Shown: positions 60,695 to 64,000 of the stretch, one piece after another
Layout of the letters: each line of letters opens with the position of its first letter
Position numbering within the stretch: position 1 is the first letter of the stretch
Source: Cyanobium usitatum str. Tous
GTDB taxonomy: Bacteria > Cyanobacteriota > Cyanobacteriia > PCC-6307 > Cyanobiaceae
DNA length: 64,000 bases
Assembly (NCBI RefSeq): GCF_963920485.1
Contig: NZ_OY986431.1
Span: 1,736,001-1,800,000, forward strand
Direction of reading: 5' to 3'
The notes under the pieces: model-generated
Seen by the model: only the letters and a program-made list of their open reading frames with translations
What the model was told of the DNA's origin: nothing
The model's database searches: none
Position numbers and translations under genes: made by a program

Positions 60695-61398
60695 AACCCA
60701 TGCCCAGTGCCCGCCTGCTGATCGTCGACGACGACCCGGAGCTGCGCTACTTCCTGCGCACCGAGCTGGAAATCGAGGGCTACACCTGCGCCGAGGCGGC
60801 CAGCGGCCAGCAGGCGCTGATGCAGCTGCGGGAGAGCCCCTGGGACCTGCTGCTGCTGGATTGGACCCTGCCGGATTTCAGCGGTGTGGAGATCTGCCGG
60901 CGCTTGCGGGGCAGCGACGACCAGACCCCGGTGCTGATGCTCACCGCCCGCGATGACGTGCGCGAACGGGTGGAAGCGCTGGATGCGGGCGCCGACGACT
61001 ACCTCACCAAACCCTTTTCAATCGAGGAGCTGCTGGCCCGGGTGAGGGCCAGGCTGCGCAACGCCAGCAAAGCCAGCAGCGAGCCTGAAACACTGCAGCT
61101 GGCTGATCTGCAACTCACTGCAGCCAGCCGGGAGGTGAGCCGCGGCGGCGAAAGCATCAGCCTCACCGGCCGGGAATTTGAGCTGCTGCACCTATTACTG
61201 CGCCAGCCCAACCAGGTGCATGGCCGTGAAGCGATCCTCAACGCGGTGTGGGGCGAGCAGTGGGTAGGCGACGACAACGTGATTGATGTGTATATCCGGG
61301 CGCTGCGCCGCAAGCTGGAGCGAGAAGGCCGGCCAACCCTGATTCAGACCGTCCGCGGCGTGGGCTTCATGCTGAAGGAGGCACCTCCAAAGGCCTGA
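60691..61398 (+). CDS. OmpR-family response regulator
   Basis: A 235-residue two-domain regulator. The receiver shows LLIVDDDPELR, phosphorylation Asp 57 in LLLLDWTLPDFSG, MLTARDD and the Lys in YLTKPFS. The C-terminal winged helix shows ISLTGREFELLHLLLRQPNQ and VIDVYIRALRRKLE. GTG 60691 overlaps the PIN toxin stop; ATG 60700 is an alternative. Its 3' end overlaps the kinase gene on the other strand by 32 nt. Confidence 0.93.
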   Translation: MKPMPSARLLIVDDDPELRYFLRTELEIEGYTCAEAASGQQALMQLRESPWDLLLLDWTLPDFSGVEICRRLRGSDDQTPVLMLTARDDVRERVEALDAGADDYLTKPFSIEELLARVRARLRNASKASSEPETLQLADLQLTAASREVSRGGESISLTGREFELLHLLLRQPNQVHGREAILNAVWGEQWVGDDNVIDVYIRALRRKLEREGRPTLIQTVRGVGFMLKEAPPKA

Positions 61399-62692
61399 TC
61401 ATGGGCAGGTGCAGCTGGAAATCAGCGCCACCACCGGGGGCCTCAGCCACCTGCACCGAGCCACCCATCGCCTCCATCAGCAGCCGCACCACGGACAGGC
61501 CGATGCCACTGCCGCGGCTATTGGCGTTGATGGCGGCGCTGCCGCGGGAAAAGCGCTCAAAGATCGTTTCCCGTTCATGCGATGCCACACCAGGGCCCTG
61601 ATCGCGCACATGCAGTACCAGGCCCTCCGGCAGGCAATCGGCAGCAAGGGTGACCGGCAGCGGCGCGAGGCTGTAACGAAGAGCATTTTCGATCAGGGCG
61701 GCCAGGCATTGCTGCAACCGGTCGGGATCGCCGATTGCCACCGGCAGCTCGGCGGCTGGGGTGTCCAGATGCAGTCGCCAGCCACTGCTGGGGGCCAGCC
61801 GTTCGTAGGCCTGCACCAGGGCCTCATCGGCCAGGATCGGCAGGCGCCGCAACTGCAAGCGGCCGGAATCTTGGCGGGCCAAATCGAGCAGATCGCTCAC
61901 CAGGCTGCCCATGCGCAGGGCCTCCTGCTGGATCAGGCGCAGCGAGGGCGCTGTGGCCTCAAGACCCGGCTGGCGCAGCAGCCGCTGGGCGTGGCCGGAG
62001 ATCAGGGTGATCGGCGTGCGCAGCTCATGGGCCACGCCATCCACGAAGGAGCGCTGCCGCTCCCAGGACGCCCGCAAGCGCTCCTGCAGGTCATTGAAGG
62101 CCTCGGCGATGGGCTGCAGCTCCTCTGGCTGCTCAGCCACGGGGATCTGATTGGAGGGCAGGGGCGGCGCCTGGGTGGCGGCGAGCTGGGCGGTGAATTC
62201 CTGCAGGGGCTGCACCAGGCCACGCTGCAGCACCAGGCGCAGCAGCCCACTGGTAAACAAGCTTGACAAGCCGGCAGCAATCACCAGCAGCCAAAGAGCC
62301 AGCCACTCCTGCTGCACGGAGGCCGTCACGTTTTGCTCCACCTGCAGGGTGGCGCTGCTGCCATCTGCCACTTCCAGCGGCTGCCGGCTCACCAGCCACT
62401 CCTGGCCGCCGCGGCTTTGCAGGGCAGCCGTGCTGGCGGCCTGCAAAGGCACAAGCATTAACTGCAGGCGCAGGCCTGGCAGCAGCGCAGCATTAAGCAG
62501 GGGCTGCAACTGGGAACGCTCGCTGGCCCTGCTGCCGAGCTCGGCAACCAGCTGCTCAGCCAGCTGAAGATGGGCGGCTGTGCGCTGCTGGAACGCGATC
62601 TGCTGGTTAAACAGCAGCAGCAGGCTGTAGCCAGCTACCACCGCCAGCAGGGAGGTGCTCTGCAACCAGATGCGCAGCGGTGAGATCCGCAA
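61367..62692 (-). CDS. sensor histidine kinase
   Basis: A 441-residue membrane kinase. Helix 1 (about 11-30), a periplasmic domain to about 125, helix 2 (LALWLLVIAAGLSSLF), a HAMP-like linker, the HisKA domain with phosphorylated His 222 in FVDGVAHELRTPITLISGH, then the ATPase with N box LAALIENALRYS, G1 VRDQGPGV and G2 RGSGIGLSVVRLL. Probably the partner of the adjacent regulator, although the genes face each other. Confidence 0.92.
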   Translation of the reverse strand: MRISPLRIWLQSTSLLAVVAGYSLLLLFNQQIAFQQRTAAHLQLAEQLVAELGSRASERSQLQPLLNAALLPGLRLQLMLVPLQAASTAALQSRGGQEWLVSRQPLEVADGSSATLQVEQNVTASVQQEWLALWLLVIAAGLSSLFTSGLLRLVLQRGLVQPLQEFTAQLAATQAPPLPSNQIPVAEQPEELQPIAEAFNDLQERLRASWERQRSFVDGVAHELRTPITLISGHAQRLLRQPGLEATAPSLRLIQQEALRMGSLVSDLLDLARQDSGRLQLRRLPILADEALVQAYERLAPSSGWRLHLDTPAAELPVAIGDPDRLQQCLAALIENALRYSLAPLPVTLAADCLPEGLVLHVRDQGPGVASHERETIFERFSRGSAAINANSRGSGIGLSVVRLLMEAMGGSVQVAEAPGGGADFQLHLPMIRPLEVPPSA

Positions 62693-62790
62693 CGGTCAGC
62701 TCTTCAGGGGATTCTCAGATTCTGCTCAGCTTCCTTTGGTTGGTGGTGGCGGCCAAGGGAGCAATACTTGCCAAAGCACGTCTAATTCCC

Positions 62791-63267
62791 ATGGCCTCCC
62801 GCCTTCAGAGCAGATTTCTGGCCCAACGCGCCCTGTTCCAGCGCCTGCAAAGCACTAAGAAGGGCAACAAGCTTCAGGCCGGCTTCACGTTGGTTGAGCT
62901 GCTGATTGTTATAATTATTATCGGCATTCTGGCTGCCATTGCCCTTCCTGCCTTTCTTAACCAACAAAGTCGAGCCAGAATAAATGGCGCCCAAAGTAGT
63001 GCAATGTCAGCAGCACGAGCCTGTGCAGCAGCTCAGGTTACCGGTGACCAAGCTTCCGCAACACCAGCTTCAACAGCTGCAACTACTGGAACTTGTGAAG
63101 CCGCGGGCACACTTAGCACCTTTACTTCGGGTAATACTTCATTTGGCACAACAACTGCAGCTGTAGCGACAGTGGCAACCTCTGGATCGGCTCAACTCAC
63201 CACATGCGCAGCCGCCCCTGGCTTCACTGCCGGCACTGCGCCCATATGCAATCCGGTCAAGGTATGA
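62791..63267 (+). CDS. type IV pilin-like prepilin
   Basis: A 158-residue PilA-like protein. A long basic leader of 31 residues ends in LQAG, followed by FTLVELLIVIIIIGILAAIA, the class III signal with Glu+5, cleaved and methylated by PilD. The mature domain is Ala/Thr/Ser-rich and has four Cys (ARACAAAQ, GTCEAAG, LTTCAAAPG, PICNPV), allowing two disulfides. ATG 62791. It could serve in DNA uptake, adhesion or motility. No other pil gene is in the window. Confidence 0.92.
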   Translation: MASRLQSRFLAQRALFQRLQSTKKGNKLQAGFTLVELLIVIIIIGILAAIALPAFLNQQSRARINGAQSSAMSAARACAAAQVTGDQASATPASTAATTGTCEAAGTLSTFTSGNTSFGTTTAAVATVATSGSAQLTTCAAAPGFTAGTAPICNPVKV

Positions 63268-63351
63268 CGACTAGCGAATAAAAACATATCTTTAGGAGTT
63301 TGCTGAAAAAGCCAGACGACTGCGGGAGAATGGTCCAAGGGAATTGAGTGG

Positions 63352-64000
63352 ATGCGCTACCAGCAGGAACTGATCGTTCCCCTGCTCTCGTACATCTCCA
63401 AAGAAGACCGCATCCCAGCCACCCATCCCCTGCGGCAGGTGCGGCGGCTGGCCGGTCAGGCCTTCGATCGACTGAACCCGACCTTCTGCAAGATCTATCC
63501 CGAGGGCGGCAGGCCCTCAATTCCGCCAGAGTAGATGCTGCTGGCTCTGTTGCTGCAGGCGATCTACTGCATCCGTTCGGAGCGGATGCTGATCTAGCAG
63601 CTCGACTACAACCTGCTGTTCCGCTGGTTTGTTGGCTTCAACCCCGACGACCCGGTTTGGCATTCCACCACGTTCACGAAAATCGGGACCGACTGCTGAA
63701 CGAGGAGCTCATGGCCAAGTTCCTCGAACTCCTGCTTGCAGCGCATGAGGTCAAGCCTCTGCTGAGTTCGGAGCACTTCTCGGTGGATGGCACCCTGCTA
63801 CGGGCCTGGGCGTCACACAGCTCACAGGAGTGGATCGATGGGCTGGATGATGCCCCACCATCGCCCAGTTTTGGCGAAGGGTTTGGCGAGGCAAGCGGCG
63901 GAAAGAAGCGCGCCAAGGGTGCCTTCCGCGGCCTGTTGCTATCCAACCAAATCCACCGCTCCACAAGCGATGGAGAAGCCCGTCTTTTCAAGAAGGCTCC
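63352..64000 (+). pseudogene. IS5/IS1182-like transposase, broken and cut by the window end
   Basis: From ATG 63352 the frame reads MRYQQELIVPLLSYISKEDR and HPLRQVRRLAGQAFDRLNP, the usual start of IS5-group (IS1182-like) transposases. It is interrupted by TAG at 63532-63534 and at 63595-63597. A one-base loss near 63681 (TFTK then NRDRLLNEELMAKFLELLL in another frame) follows. The catalytic region begins FSVDGTLLRAWASHS. The sequence AGGAGTTTGCTGAAAAAGCC at 63294-63313 may be the left inverted repeat. Three lesions mean it is dead. Confidence 0.85.

Noticed and set aside
61409-62266. 285-codon plus-strand ORF
   Set aside because: Antisense to the histidine kinase, whose domains are complete.

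Overview
The window reads as chromosomal DNA of a high-G+C picocyanobacterium of the Cyanobium/Synechococcus type. Support: chlorophyll synthase (chlG), cyanobacterial-only families (DUF2862, DUF2808, DUF4359, a Ycf46-type ATPase), the ClpR-ClpP3 pair, a menG/ubiE quinone methyltransferase, tRNA genes without an encoded CCA, and at least seven copies of the HIP1 octamer GCGATCGC. Genes are packed tightly, with many 1-8 nt start/stop overlaps.

Layout. 0-5.1 kb: the end of an unknown gene, a DUF2808 protein, then rpmH-rnpA-PH domain-yidC-DUF177-AAA ATPase (ribosome, RNase P, membrane insertion). 5.2-7.3 kb: a secreted protein with an xxxG-repeat array, a tiny membrane ORF and a decayed MscS channel gene. 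7.4-20 kb: a cystine-lyase-like enzyme, aquaporin, murE, glutaredoxin, yidD, rpsD, trpC, lpdA, a SpoU methyltransferase, two tRNA-Leu genes, murA, argD and folC. 20-29 kb: a pentapeptide protein, an overlapping operon of unknown purpose (DUF4359, amidohydrolase, FAD oxidoreductase), tRNA-His, a DgcN/DgcA-like pair, miaB and ddl. 29-39.4 kb: ftsQ, ftsZ, the SRP RNA gene (opposite strand), panB and hemW overlapping tail to tail, a PIN/TRAM protein, clpR-clpP3, ilvC, cbiB, YciI and DUF2256.

39.4-43.9 kb is a clearly more A+T-rich accessory segment ending at a tRNA-Ser(CGA) gene. It holds small unknown ORFs, a methyltransferase, two small DNA-binding proteins and two decayed copies of the same short coding sequence. 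44-56.5 kb returns to core genes: comEC, glyQ, an EAL protein, menG, hisF, chlG, a class A penicillin-binding protein, rsmB, an alkyltransferase-like protein, an HdeD-like protein and trmH.

56.5-64 kb is a second accessory stretch. It has a truncated DUF6165 fragment, a DUF4143 ATPase, an orphan ABC permease, two toxin-antitoxin modules each preceded by a palindrome that could be its operator, an ATPase relic, a response regulator and histidine kinase facing each other with overlapping ends, a type IV pilin, and an IS5/IS1182-like transposase broken by two stops and a frameshift that runs off the window.

No CRISPR array, prophage or clearly new multi-gene defence system is visible. The best candidates for something undescribed are the intrinsic-terminator-like hairpin inside rnpA, the xxxG-array secreted protein, the DUF4359/amidohydrolase/FAD operon and the tRNA-Ser-linked island.
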